This document shows, piece after piece, positions 18,273 to 26,883 of a DNA stretch of 64,000 nt (positions within the stretch are counted from its first letter, which is position 1; every line of letters begins with the position of its first letter). This stretch comes from Advenella sp048381675 (GTDB lineage Bacteria > Pseudomonadota > Gammaproteobacteria > Burkholderiales > Burkholderiaceae_B), in the NCBI RefSeq assembly GCF_048381675.1, contig NZ_JBLWIS010000006.1:1-64000 (forward strand). The letters run 5' to 3'. A program made the position numbers and the translations under genes. The notes beneath the pieces were generated by a model, which made no database searches, was not told the DNA's origin, and saw only the letters and a list, made by a program, of their open reading frames with translations.

Positions 18273-18445
18273 GATTTTCTTGCTTTATAAAAGGAGATCT
18301 TGGTAGTGCTTGTATTTGACTTAGTGTGTTAGTATTCGCAGCGGAAAGCGTATTAAATTTAATATATGTTTTTTAACCATATATTCTTTTGATCATACTT
18401 GCCGTGATTCATCATCAAGAACACAGATTCCAATAGGAGAAGTAC

Positions 18446-19084
18446 ATGAATTATCGTTTAACACGTCTTGCCGGTGTTCTGGTCGCCGGATCCATTATGG
18501 CAGGTTGCGCAACACAAGGTGGTAATACTGCCGCGGGTGGTGGCATTGGTGCTTTAGTAGGGGCTGGCTTGGGAGCGCTGATTGGTGACAGCTCGAAAGC
18601 GGCAGGTATTGGTGCCGGTATCGGTGCGGTAACCGGTGCAATTGTGGGCTATAACTGGGATCGTATTGTTGGCAAGGTTGACCAGGCCGGAGGCAAACAA
18701 CTGGGCGTTTCAACTACCCAAATGCCCGATGGTAGCCTGAAAGTCAATATCCCTGACGGTGCTACGTTCGATATCAGTCAAGCCACGCTTAAACCGGCCA
18801 TTTATCCAGTCCTGAATGCATTGGCAACCTCCATGGTTGAAGAGCCAACGTTGCGCCTGAAAGCAGTCGGCCATACCGATAGTACCGGTTCCGCTGCCTT
18901 TAACCAGACCCTGTCTGTCAACCGCGCTTCCAGCGTGGTCAATTACCTGGCTTCTCAGGGTGTTGCATCTGGCCGGATGAGTGTAGAGGGTCGTGGTCCT
19001 AACGATCCGATTGCTGATAACAGTACACCTAGCGGACGTGCCATGAACCGCCGCGTTGAGCTTTATCTGTACGCTGTTCGCTAA
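18446..19084 (+). CDS. OmpA-family lipoprotein with glycine zipper
   Basis: Envelope protein of 212 residues. The signal peptide ends in the lipobox MAGC (cysteine near residue 21). A glycine-zipper segment follows (about 30-75, GGGIGALVGAGLGALIG) that can insert in or associate with a membrane. The C-terminal OmpA-like peptidoglycan-binding domain (about 105-212) contains VGHTDSTGSAAFNQTLSVNR and GRGPNDPIADN, including the Asp and Arg used to hold diaminopimelate. It resembles YiaD/PAL-type proteins. AGGAG lies 8 bases upstream. It is monocistronic with terminators after it. Confidence 0.88.
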   Translation: MNYRLTRLAGVLVAGSIMAGCATQGGNTAAGGGIGALVGAGLGALIGDSSKAAGIGAGIGAVTGAIVGYNWDRIVGKVDQAGGKQLGVSTTQMPDGSLKVNIPDGATFDISQATLKPAIYPVLNALATSMVEEPTLRLKAVGHTDSTGSAAFNQTLSVNRASSVVNYLASQGVASGRMSVEGRGPNDPIADNSTPSGRAMNRRVELYLYAVR

Positions 19085-19097
19085 TCCAGGATAATAA

Positions 19098-19121
19098 GCC
19101 TTGCCCGCATGCGGGCAAGGC
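19098..19121. repeat. Perfect 24-base palindrome after the OmpA-like gene
   Basis: The sequence reads the same on both strands: arms of gccttgcccgc joined by the central bases at. It begins 14 bases after the stop codon. No T-run follows. It may act with the next hairpin as a double terminator. A very similar core, aagccttgccc/gggcaaggctt, recurs at 42595-42618. Confidence 0.55.
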
Positions 19122-19133
19122 AAACCCTGATAT

Positions 19134-19168
19134 AAAGACCCTTGATACGAAAGTACAAGGGTCTTTGG
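19134..19168. terminator. Bidirectional terminator between lipoprotein gene and mmsA
   Basis: Eleven-base arms aaagacccttg (19134-19144) and caagggtcttt (19156-19166) with an 11-base loop lie between the convergent genes. The arms end in A-runs and T-runs, so it can serve both strands. Confidence 0.65.
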
Positions 19169-19172
19169 CATT

Positions 19173-20696
19173 TTATTTAGCTGTTGGCATGGCGAACTCG
19201 GCACCTTTGGCCATGCTTTCGGGCCAACGCTGCATGATGGATTTTTGGCGGGTGTAAAAACGAACGCCTTCTTCCCCATAGGCATGCATATCACCAAAAA
19301 GACTTTTTTTCCATCCGCCAAATCCGTGCCAGGCCATCGGCACCGGAATAGGTACATTAATGCCAACCATGCCCACCTGAATGCGCCTGCCAAACTCCCG
19401 CGCCGTATGTCCGTCGCTGGTAAAGCATGAAACGCCATTGCCAAACTCATGATTGTTGATCAGTTCAATGGCTTCACCCAGATCCTTGACCCTTACGCAG
19501 GAAAGTACGGGACCAAAGATTTCTTCCTTGTAAATACGCATTTCGGGCGTGACATGGTCAAACAGGGTTCCACCGGTGAAAAAACCGTTTTCATGTCCGG
19601 GAACACGGTAGCCGCGTCCATCCACAACAAGGGTGGCGCCTTCCTGGATGCCCGAATCAATATATGATTCAATTTTTTCCAGTGACTGACGGGTCACGAT
19701 GGGTCCCATTTCGGCCTCTAGATGCATGCCATCCATGATTTTCAGGTTGCGGGCTCGCTCTGCAAGCATCGGAATCAGGCGGTCACCTACATCACCGACC
19801 AGCAAGGCAACGGAGATGGCCATGCAGCGCTCACCAGCAGAACCGTAGCCGGCACCAACAAGGGCATCTACGGCAAGTTCCAGATCGGCATCGGGCATCA
19901 CGACCAGATGGTTTTTGGCGCCACCCAATGCTTGTACCCGTTTGCCGAAATGGGCGGCTTGCTCACTGATATAGTGTGCGATCGGGGTGGATCCTACAAA
20001 GCTGATGGCGGCAATATCCGGATGCTCAAGCAAGGCATCAACTGCCGGTTTTCCGCCTTGAATGACATTGAAAACGCCATCAGGAAGCCCTGCTTTTTTA
20101 AACAAATCGGCCATGAACAGGGATGCGCTGGGGTCTCGTTCACTGGGCTTGAGAATAAAAGTATTACCTGCCGCAATCGCAATCGGGAACATCCAGCAGG
20201 GGACCATGACGGGAAAATTGAAAGGGGTAATACCGGCCACTACCCCTAAAGGCTGGCGCATGGTCCAGTTGTCGATATTGGTGGATACCTGGTCTGTGTA
20301 GTCACCCTTAAGCAATTGGGGGATACCGCAAGCAAATTCGATGATATCAATGCCTCTGGCGACTTCGCCCTGGGCATCGGTAAAAACCTTGCCATGTTCG
20401 GCAGTAATGATGGCTGCCAGGGTATCGGCATTCTCCTGTATCAGACTAAGGAACTTGTTGATGATGCGGGCCCGGCGAATGGGCGGGGTATTTGCCCAGT
20501 CATGCGCGGCAGCCTTGGCAGCGGCAACGGCCTGATCCACTTCCCAGGCACCGGACAGCACCACGTGACGGGTAACGGCACCGGTTGAAGGATTATAAAC
20601 AGCCTGTTTCTCGACACCGTTTGGTGTTGATTTCTGGCCATTGATATAGTTGACGATATCTTCATTGCCCGTGTAGGCAGGGGTCGGGTTGATCAC
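19173..20696 (-). CDS. mmsA: CoA-acylating methylmalonate-semialdehyde dehydrogenase
   Basis: Oxidises methylmalonate semialdehyde (and malonate semialdehyde) to propionyl- or acetyl-CoA using NAD and CoA, in valine, beta-alanine or inositol breakdown. The product is 507 residues. The aldehyde dehydrogenase Rossmann region contains GITPFNFPVMVPCWMFP, and FVGSTPIAHYI precedes the catalytic cysteine in GSAGERCMAIS (about residue 290). The start is GTG at 20696 with AAAGGAG eight bases before it; the longer frame adds 54 AT-rich residues without family similarity. It is divergent from a LysR regulator, its probable controller. No mmsB is adjacent. Confidence 0.92.
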   Translation of the reverse strand: MINPTPAYTGNEDIVNYINGQKSTPNGVEKQAVYNPSTGAVTRHVVLSGAWEVDQAVAAAKAAAHDWANTPPIRRARIINKFLSLIQENADTLAAIITAEHGKVFTDAQGEVARGIDIIEFACGIPQLLKGDYTDQVSTNIDNWTMRQPLGVVAGITPFNFPVMVPCWMFPIAIAAGNTFILKPSERDPSASLFMADLFKKAGLPDGVFNVIQGGKPAVDALLEHPDIAAISFVGSTPIAHYISEQAAHFGKRVQALGGAKNHLVVMPDADLELAVDALVGAGYGSAGERCMAISVALLVGDVGDRLIPMLAERARNLKIMDGMHLEAEMGPIVTRQSLEKIESYIDSGIQEGATLVVDGRGYRVPGHENGFFTGGTLFDHVTPEMRIYKEEIFGPVLSCVRVKDLGEAIELINNHEFGNGVSCFTSDGHTAREFGRRIQVGMVGINVPIPVPMAWHGFGGWKKSLFGDMHAYGEEGVRFYTRQKSIMQRWPESMAKGAEFAMPTAK

Positions 20697-20774
20697 AGTC
20701 TTGCTCCTTTGGTGAATGATGTTTATATGCAGTATAGATAGGTGAAGAAAGTCAATCAATATCAAAATACTGGA

Positions 20775-20802
20775 TTTATTGTTCATATTATTGGACAATA
20801 AA
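20775..20802. promoter_or_regulatory. Inverted repeat in the mmsA-lysR gap, likely LysR operator
   Basis: Arms tttattgttc (20775-20784) and ggacaataaa (20793-20802) pair with one mismatch around an 8-base AT spacer. LysR regulators usually bind such interrupted dyads in the divergent gap. It ends just before the lysR start, which would allow autoregulation. Confidence 0.5.
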
Positions 20803-20805
20803 GTA

Positions 20806-21738
20806 ATGGATATACGAAAAATAGAACCGCTTTGGTCACACATTTTCTGGTTGGGCATTCTTGAGTCAACCGGTAGCTATACGGCTGCTGCCCAGCGTCT
20901 GGGTGTTAGCAAGGCCGCCATGAGTCAACGTATCCAGGAGCTTGAGAAAGCCATGGGGATCATGCTGGTTCGGCGTACGACTCGCAGCGTCCGTTTAACT
21001 GAAGCCGGTCGTGCATTGGTAACTTTTACCCGCCCGGCTTTTGCCGACATAGAAACCGGCTGTGAAAAAATCCGGGAACTGGCCGAAGAGCCCAGGGGTG
21101 TGATCAGGGTTACGGCGCCGGTCGCATTGGCGCGGCAGCAAATTATTCCCCGCTTGCCGGTGTTCATGCATCAATACGCTGAAATCAAAATTGAAATTGA
21201 ATTATCGGATCACATCAGCGCCCTTGCCCAGGAAGGTTTTGATTTGGCGATCAGGCATACGTCTACCGTTCCGGAAACCCATGTGGCCTGGAATTTGTGC
21301 CAGACCCAAACCTTGCTGCTGGCAAGTCCTGGCTATATCAAAAAGCATGGCATGCCAGTGCATCCTGATGATCTTGTCCGCCATAATTGCCTGTGCTATC
21401 TGCGTTCAGGTTCTTTGCCTACCTGGCATTTTGAACGAAGGAAAGGCGGGGGCGAGAGGGTTAGTGTGCCGGTGAACGGTTCTTTTTCTGCCAATAACAG
21501 TGAAACACTCCGGGAGCTGGTGCTGGCGGATTTGGGTATTGCCGCCATACCCGATTTTTCAGTCGTTGCTGAGTTGAAGAAAGAAAGGCTGGTGCCGGTC
21601 TTGCCGCAATGGAAGCCGGTTAGTGTATTTGGGGAAAACATTTACGCGCTTCGGCCGTACAGCCCGCATGTGCCCAATATTATCCGTCTTTTTGTTGATT
21701 ATCTGAAGGCAGCGTTAAAGAACGATTCATTCATTTAA
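20806..21738 (+). CDS. LysR family transcriptional regulator (divergent to mmsA)
   Basis: Regulator of 310 residues. The winged HTH is at the N-terminus (about 5-64; GSYTAAAQRLGVSKAAMSQRI). The substrate-binding fold starts with GVIRVTAPVALARQQIIPRL (about 95). The motif FDLAIRHTSTVPETH is typical of the CrgA/AaeR-like group. The ATG at 20806 is taken over an in-frame TTG at 20779. Divergence from mmsA suggests that it controls that gene in response to an aldehyde or acid intermediate; this is inferred. Its end overlaps the convergent NRDE gene by 4 bases. Confidence 0.88.
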   Translation: MDIRKIEPLWSHIFWLGILESTGSYTAAAQRLGVSKAAMSQRIQELEKAMGIMLVRRTTRSVRLTEAGRALVTFTRPAFADIETGCEKIRELAEEPRGVIRVTAPVALARQQIIPRLPVFMHQYAEIKIEIELSDHISALAQEGFDLAIRHTSTVPETHVAWNLCQTQTLLLASPGYIKKHGMPVHPDDLVRHNCLCYLRSGSLPTWHFERRKGGGERVSVPVNGSFSANNSETLRELVLADLGIAAIPDFSVVAELKKERLVPVLPQWKPVSVFGENIYALRPYSPHVPNIIRLFVDYLKAALKNDSFI

Positions 21739-22511
21739 TCTTGAATCAAAAAGTCAAATTTTGTCTCTGAAACGGGCTCTCCTGCAGGGTTGTAGATTCT
21801 TTCACTGAACAGGGTTTTTCCACTTTTATGTATCGCGATAATGGTTGAGCAGCGCGTGCCATAATCGGGGCTGACAATGAACGGGCTGCTGAGCAGCCGT
21901 TCACGTTCCAGAGAAAGTCCGGTGTTGGGCAAATCATGATCGGGGGGCCGGGTATTGTCACGTAAAATATCAAAAATATCGGGCAATTGGTCTGGCAGGA
22001 AATCAAGCTCAATGCTGTCCAATGCCTTGCGCAGCCGCTCTGCCTTGGGCCACGGGGTATCCATCAGGTGGTTGGACAGGACATGGCTGCCCTGCTGCAG
22101 TTCCACGGGTTGGGCCTGGAGACCGCGATTACTGATATAAATACTTCTATCCCGATTGCCCACCACCAGGTTGAAGGCATTGTATTGTTTTCCCTTAGCC
22201 AAAATCGTGCTGGCATAATCAAGGGCCGGCATATCGTTTAGCAGGAATTCACTCACCAGATAGCCGCGGCTTGGCGCGGCTGGCATGATCGAATGGATAT
22301 CCCGGTAATTGGTGAGCAGGGCAAACCGGCCATTTTTATTAAGGCCAAGCCAGGTTCCGCCCGCCTCGCAGTCTATGCCGGCAATAAGGTCTGGCTTGTT
22401 TTTCCACGGGGCTGCCGCCAATGCCTTGCGGTGGTGAAACTCATCCCGGTTGGCGGCGATGAAAAGCGGCCACTCGGGATGCTTCTTGATTGATAGGTAG
22501 GCAATACACAT
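21735..22511 (-). CDS. NRDE family protein (TANGO2-like)
   Basis: Protein of 258 residues with the family signature AANRDEFHHRKA near the N-terminus (about 19-30), beginning MCIAYLSIKK. GGTWLGLNKNGRFALLTNYRD (about 51-71) is the second conserved block. The N-terminal cysteine C2 resembles N-terminal nucleophile enzymes, but no activity is established here. Bacterial homologues and human TANGO2 have been linked to haem handling. The gene follows the SulP permease by 21 bases on the same strand, so co-transcription is plausible. Confidence 0.85.
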   Translation of the reverse strand: MCIAYLSIKKHPEWPLFIAANRDEFHHRKALAAAPWKNKPDLIAGIDCEAGGTWLGLNKNGRFALLTNYRDIHSIMPAAPSRGYLVSEFLLNDMPALDYASTILAKGKQYNAFNLVVGNRDRSIYISNRGLQAQPVELQQGSHVLSNHLMDTPWPKAERLRKALDSIELDFLPDQLPDIFDILRDNTRPPDHDLPNTGLSLERERLLSSPFIVSPDYGTRCSTIIAIHKSGKTLFSERIYNPAGEPVSETKFDFLIQD

Positions 22512-22532
22512 AAAATTGTTTTCCAGTAATAA

Positions 22533-24317
22533 TCAGACCCTGTCTTCCCAGTCTATCCATTCAACAATGTATGCATTCAGATAGCCATTGACGGCTTGTC
22601 CGATTGTTGGAAAAAAACGCTCATTGCCAAAGCGCTCTGACAGGCCGAACTTGCGCAACTTATCCCTGACCGGATCTTTCATTTCAGCAAAGCACAGTTC
22701 TATACCGGCTGCTTTCAGTTGTTCGTCCAGTTCAACCAGCATGTCGGCAGACGTGACATCAACATTGGTCACCGGTTCGGAGGTAATGACAATCCGTCGA
22801 ACGGCATGTGGTGATTTGCTAATGGAGTCAAGGACGCAATGATGGAAAAGTTCAGCATTGGCAAAGAAAAGCGGCGCATCCCAGCGAAGCAGGATCAATC
22901 CAGGTATAAGCCGTGCTGTTGGATGGCGGCTGATATCATGATAGCCCTTGAGTTGATCGACCCGGCCAAGAATCGCGTAGTGTGGTCGCCAGCCATCCCA
23001 TAAATATTCCAGGATGGCAATGGTGATTGCGATGCCGATGCCGGGTAAAACACCAAATACGGCGACTCCTGCAAAGCAAACAATAGAGAGCCAGAATTCC
23101 CATCTTTGAATCTGGTAAATGCGCTTGAGATCTTTAAACTCAAAAATATTGATGATAGAGGAAATGACCACAGCGGCCAGGGTCGGGGCCGGCAGGAAAT
23201 AAAGCAGGTTGGGTGCCAAAACCAAGAGCAGGCCCACAATAACGGCTCCGGTAATGCAGGCTAATTGGGTTTTTGCCCCTGCCGCCTCAGATACCGGCGT
23301 GCGCGAGGCGCTGCTGCTGATGGGGAAACCTTGAAAGAAACCGGTGAAAAAATTGGCAACACCCAGCCCGAAAATTTCCTTGTTGGGGTTGATGTAGTTA
23401 TTGTATTTGGCCGCATAGGTGCGGGATAAAATGCTGGTTTCCGAGCTCGATAACAGGGCAATCGCGCCGGCACCCAAAATCACCGGAATCACGTCATCGT
23501 TGCTGATCAGCGGTAGGGTGAAGGCGGGTAATCCTTCTGGCAATGTTCCCAGGATTTGAACGCCATGCTGGTCAAGTCCGAAGTACGCAACCACAATGGT
23601 TGCCAGGGCCAGTACCAGCAATGGACCGGGGAAATGCCTGAAGCGCTTGAGAATTAGCAACAGGGCAAGTGAAGTGCCTCCGATGATAAGGGAGGTGTTA
23701 TTGGCTTGCGCGTTGGCCAGTGCCAGCCAGATTTCTTGCAGTTTGGCAAAAATTCCGCTTGAGTCCACCGATATTCCTGTCAGGGCAGGTGTTTGGCCTA
23801 TAAGCACAGTCAGTGCAATACCGTTCATGTAGCCGTAGCGGATAGGCTTGGAGATCAGTTCGGTAATAAAGCCAAGTTTCAGAAGGCTGACAAGGATGGT
23901 AATAATGCCGGAAATAATGGCCAGCGCACTGGCCAGGGTGACTAACCGCTCGGGGTTGCCTGCCGCCATCGGCACAATAATTGCAAAGATGATGCCTGCC
24001 AAGGCAGAGTCGGGGCCAATCACAATTAAACGGCTGGGCCCGAAAATGGCATAAGCGAGCAAGGGGATAATGGTGGCATAGAGACCATAAATGCCGGGCA
24101 GCCCGGCTGCAATTGAATAGGCAATGCCAATCGGAATCAGTACGGTGGCAAGGACCAGGCCAGCTGCCAGGTCATGTCGAAGCCACTCCTTGCGATAGTG
24201 AAGCAGTGTGTGAAGACCGGGCATCCATGCTAATAGGCCAGTAGTTTCATCTTTGCTAGAAGGCAAAGGTCCACCAGAGGGAGGTGACGGAAGGGGCTCT
24301 TGATTGCTTTTTGCCAT
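22533..24317 (-). CDS. SulP family inorganic anion permease with STAS domain
   Basis: Inner-membrane transporter of 594 residues. Ten or more hydrophobic segments cover about 50-440, including AAGLPGIYGLYATIIPLLAYAIFGPSR, the Sulfate_transp signature. A cytoplasmic STAS domain lies at about 460-580 (VDVTSADMLVELDEQL). Bacterial SulP members carry sulfate, bicarbonate or dicarboxylates. The motif GISVDSSG and the STAS sequence do not settle the substrate. The start is ATG at 24317; an in-frame TTG at 24323 is less likely. It heads the SulP-NRDE pair and is divergent from the acyltransferase gene. Confidence 0.88.
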   Translation of the reverse strand: MAKSNQEPLPSPPSGGPLPSSKDETTGLLAWMPGLHTLLHYRKEWLRHDLAAGLVLATVLIPIGIAYSIAAGLPGIYGLYATIIPLLAYAIFGPSRLIVIGPDSALAGIIFAIIVPMAAGNPERLVTLASALAIISGIITILVSLLKLGFITELISKPIRYGYMNGIALTVLIGQTPALTGISVDSSGIFAKLQEIWLALANAQANNTSLIIGGTSLALLLILKRFRHFPGPLLVLALATIVVAYFGLDQHGVQILGTLPEGLPAFTLPLISNDDVIPVILGAGAIALLSSSETSILSRTYAAKYNNYINPNKEIFGLGVANFFTGFFQGFPISSSASRTPVSEAAGAKTQLACITGAVIVGLLLVLAPNLLYFLPAPTLAAVVISSIINIFEFKDLKRIYQIQRWEFWLSIVCFAGVAVFGVLPGIGIAITIAILEYLWDGWRPHYAILGRVDQLKGYHDISRHPTARLIPGLILLRWDAPLFFANAELFHHCVLDSISKSPHAVRRIVITSEPVTNVDVTSADMLVELDEQLKAAGIELCFAEMKDPVRDKLRKFGLSERFGNERFFPTIGQAVNGYLNAYIVEWIDWEDRV

Positions 24318-24462
24318 GTTCAATTTGAAAAATCAGTAGGTATACGCTTTAATCATTGGTATTGTAATGAAAATGTTTCATAATTGACTGGATTATGTTT
24401 TTTGGCTTGATGTTCATCCCTTTGCGTGGTCAATGTACCCGGGTAAGTATAGGAAATTTTTT

Positions 24463-25401
24463 ATGAATCGAAACGATCGTTTTCAGGAGCTGGTGAATAC
24501 AGCCGCCAACCTTGAAAAAAAGCATGTTTGTGTCGTTGTTCACCCTTGCGATGAAGTTTCCCTGTCCAGTGCCGTACAGGCAGGCAGGTTAAACCTTTTT
24601 ATCCCGGTCTTGGTGGGACCTGAAGAGCGGATTCGTCAGGTGGCCCTGGAAAATTCCCTGGATATCAGTGGCTTGCAAATTATTAACACCGAACACAGCC
24701 ATGCGTCGGCCGATGCGGCGGTAGCCGAAGTACAGGCAGGCAGGGCAACGCTGATGATGAAAGGCAGCTTGCATAGTGACGAGTTGCTGCATTCGGTATT
24801 GTGCTATAACGGTGGCCTGCGTACCGAACGCCGAATATCCCATGTTTTTGTCATGGATGTGCCCAGCTACGATAAACTGCTGTTCATTACCGATGGTGCG
24901 ATTAATATTTTTCCGACTTTATGTGAAAAAGCCGATATTATCCGTAACGCGATAGACCTGCATCTTGCCCTGGGGCTGGATACCCCTCGTGTGGCCATCC
25001 TGTCGGCCGTAGAGCAGATCACTGAAAAACTGCAAAGCACCATTGATGCGGCAGCCCTATGCAAAATGGCTGATCGGGGGCAAATCAAGGGGGGCATCCT
25101 GGATGGTCCGTTGGCCATGGATAATGCCATTAGCCCCGAGGCCGCCCAAATCAAGGGCATTCAATCCGCAGTGGCCGGTCATGCCCAGATTTTGGTGGTG
25201 CCAGATCTGGAAGCCGGCAATATGCTGGTGAAGAATTTGACGTTTTTGTCCGGTGCCGATGCGGCAGGGATTGTGTTGGGTGCGCGCGTCCCCATTATTC
25301 TTACCAGCCGGGCAGACAGTGAGCGAACCCGTTTGGCTTCATGTGCGGTTGCAGTGGTATATGCTGACAGTTTGCTGAAAAAAAAGGCAATTGGAAAATA
25401 A
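24463..25401 (+). CDS. Phosphate acetyl/butyryltransferase family enzyme
   Basis: Protein of 312 residues, the catalytic PTA/PTB domain alone. It moves an acyl group between CoA and phosphate. The motifs MMKGSLHSDELL (about 110-121), GILDGPLAMDNA (about 206-217) and VPDLEAGNMLVKNL (about 245-258) are typical. It resembles the C-terminal half of bifunctional enoyl-CoA hydratase/phosphate acetyltransferases common in Burkholderiales. ATG at 24463 has AGGAA upstream. Its stop codon overlaps the ackA start by one base, so the pair makes acyl-CoA into ATP and acid, or the reverse. Acetyl versus butyryl specificity cannot be told. Confidence 0.9.
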   Translation: MNRNDRFQELVNTAANLEKKHVCVVVHPCDEVSLSSAVQAGRLNLFIPVLVGPEERIRQVALENSLDISGLQIINTEHSHASADAAVAEVQAGRATLMMKGSLHSDELLHSVLCYNGGLRTERRISHVFVMDVPSYDKLLFITDGAINIFPTLCEKADIIRNAIDLHLALGLDTPRVAILSAVEQITEKLQSTIDAAALCKMADRGQIKGGILDGPLAMDNAISPEAAQIKGIQSAVAGHAQILVVPDLEAGNMLVKNLTFLSGADAAGIVLGARVPIILTSRADSERTRLASCAVAVVYADSLLKKKAIGK

Positions 25402-26618
25402 TGAGCGGGTTGACGATGCAAGACACAATTTTAGTCATGAATGCCGGAAGTTCAAGCTTGAAATTCCATGTGTATGAAACTGATGGCCTCAATGCGCTTG
25501 AGTTTGCTTTTGGCGGGCAGGTATCGGGTATTGGTGGCAAGCAGCCATTTTTCAAGGTTAAGGGCAGAGACCAAAAGGTCCTGATAGAGCAGGCGCTGCA
25601 GCCGGAACAGGCACAAAACCTGCAACTTTCCCAGCGTGTCGTTGGTGATTGGCTGGGTACCGTTATTACCAAAGAGCCACTGGCCGTGGGGCACCGCATT
25701 GTGCATGGTGGCCCTGATTATGATCGCAGTGTCATGGTGAATGATGAGGTGCTAAGAAAGCTGGATGCCCTGGTGTCGTTGGCTCCCCTACATCAGCGCA
25801 ACAACCTGGAGCCGGTTCATGTGATTTTTGAGAATTGGCCGCATATCAGGCAGGTGGCCTGTTTTGATACCGCTTTCCATCGTTCCAAGCCTGAAGTGGC
25901 AGACCGCTTTGCCTTGCCCCAGTTTTACTATAAGGAAGGCATTCGCCGTTATGGCTTTCATGGTCTGTCGTATCAATATATCGCTGGAAAACTGCGCCAG
26001 GATTATCCTGATCTGGCGGCGGGCAGGGTGGTGGTGGCCCATTTGGGCTCTGGTGCATCGGCATGCGCCATGAAAGACGGTCGCAGTCTGGAGTCCACCA
26101 TGGGCTTTACCGCGCTGGATGGCTTGCCCATGAGTACCCGTTGTGGCCAGATGGATGCTGGAGTGGTGTTATGGATGCTTGAGCAGGGCATGACACATGA
26201 TGAAATCCAGCACCTGCTTTATAAGGAATCGGGATTAAAGGGCTTGTCCGGCATCAGTGCCGATGTTCGTGACCTGCAGGATAATCCTGATCCGCGTGCA
26301 AAGTTGGCCATGGCGTATTTTGCCTACCATATTGCCAAAGGCATTACAGGGTTGCTGACCGCAACCCAGGGGCTGGATGCCCTGGTGTTTACTGCCGGTA
26401 TTGGTGAAAATAGCCCGCTAGTACGACAAAAGGTATGTGAGCACTTGGCCTGGCTGGGTATTCGCATTGACCCGGTCCGCAATGAAAGTAATCAGTCGTG
26501 CCTGAGCACCAATGACAGTAAAGTCGGTGTTTATATCATTCCCACCAACGAAGAATGGGTGATTGCACAGCAAACGCTTGCCTTGATTACCAAGGGGCAT
26601 GGCCAGGCAGTTACCTGA
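25401..26618 (+). CDS. ackA: Acetate kinase
   Basis: Converts acetyl phosphate and ADP to acetate and ATP, or the reverse. The product is 405 residues. Family landmarks are NAGSSSLKFHVYE near the N-terminus (about 14-26), HRIVHGG, CFDTAFH, YGFHGLSYQYI and AHLGSGASACAMKDGRSLESTMGF. The last block carries the catalytic Asp/Arg region, and VFTAGIGENS closes the nucleotide site. The start ATG overlaps the preceding stop (TAATG); an alternative ATG lies at 25416. It is translationally coupled to the phosphotransacylase gene. Confidence 0.95.
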   Translation: MSGLTMQDTILVMNAGSSSLKFHVYETDGLNALEFAFGGQVSGIGGKQPFFKVKGRDQKVLIEQALQPEQAQNLQLSQRVVGDWLGTVITKEPLAVGHRIVHGGPDYDRSVMVNDEVLRKLDALVSLAPLHQRNNLEPVHVIFENWPHIRQVACFDTAFHRSKPEVADRFALPQFYYKEGIRRYGFHGLSYQYIAGKLRQDYPDLAAGRVVVAHLGSGASACAMKDGRSLESTMGFTALDGLPMSTRCGQMDAGVVLWMLEQGMTHDEIQHLLYKESGLKGLSGISADVRDLQDNPDPRAKLAMAYFAYHIAKGITGLLTATQGLDALVFTAGIGENSPLVRQKVCEHLAWLGIRIDPVRNESNQSCLSTNDSKVGVYIIPTNEEWVIAQQTLALITKGHGQAVT

Positions 26619-26683
26619 GCGGGTATCTTGCCATCAATCGATAGCTTGTATGGACAGCCTTGCCATAATGAGCTAGACTGCCA

Positions 26684-26775
26684 GCATCTTGTCGGGGTGC
26701 CTTGCCCATTATGGTAAGGCTGAGAAAACACCCGTGAACCTGATCCAGTTCGTACTGGCGGAGGAAATAGGATGC
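26684..26775 (+). ncRNA. TPP riboswitch (THI element)
   Basis: The leader has all conserved THI-box parts. P1 is formed by gcatctt (26684-26690) and aggatgc (26769-26775). Then come GTCGGGGTGCC, the CTGAGA pyrimidine-sensor loop (26720-26725), ACCCGTGAACCTGATCCAG for the pyrophosphate side, and the closing TGGCGGAGGAA. Bound thiamin pyrophosphate would switch off the thiZXY-tenA genes downstream. A short hairpin (26781-26801, actggcc/ggccggt) follows in the leader, before a U-poor stretch. Confidence 0.95.
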
Positions 26776-26883
26776 GTTTTACTGGCCTGTCCATGGCCGG
26801 TATTTCTTCATGGTTTCCTTTTGCCCACCACGCAATGATCAGAATAATTATCCATTGCTGTGCTAAAGGAGTCGTTTTCAATT

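Noticed and set aside
18710..19450. 246-codon minus-strand ORF spanning the OmpA-like gene end and mmsA
   Set aside because: It overlaps two well-supported genes and crosses their terminators.
26619..26683. Possible terminator of ackA
   Set aside because: No stem with a T-run was found; the visible complementarity is with the TPP aptamer instead.
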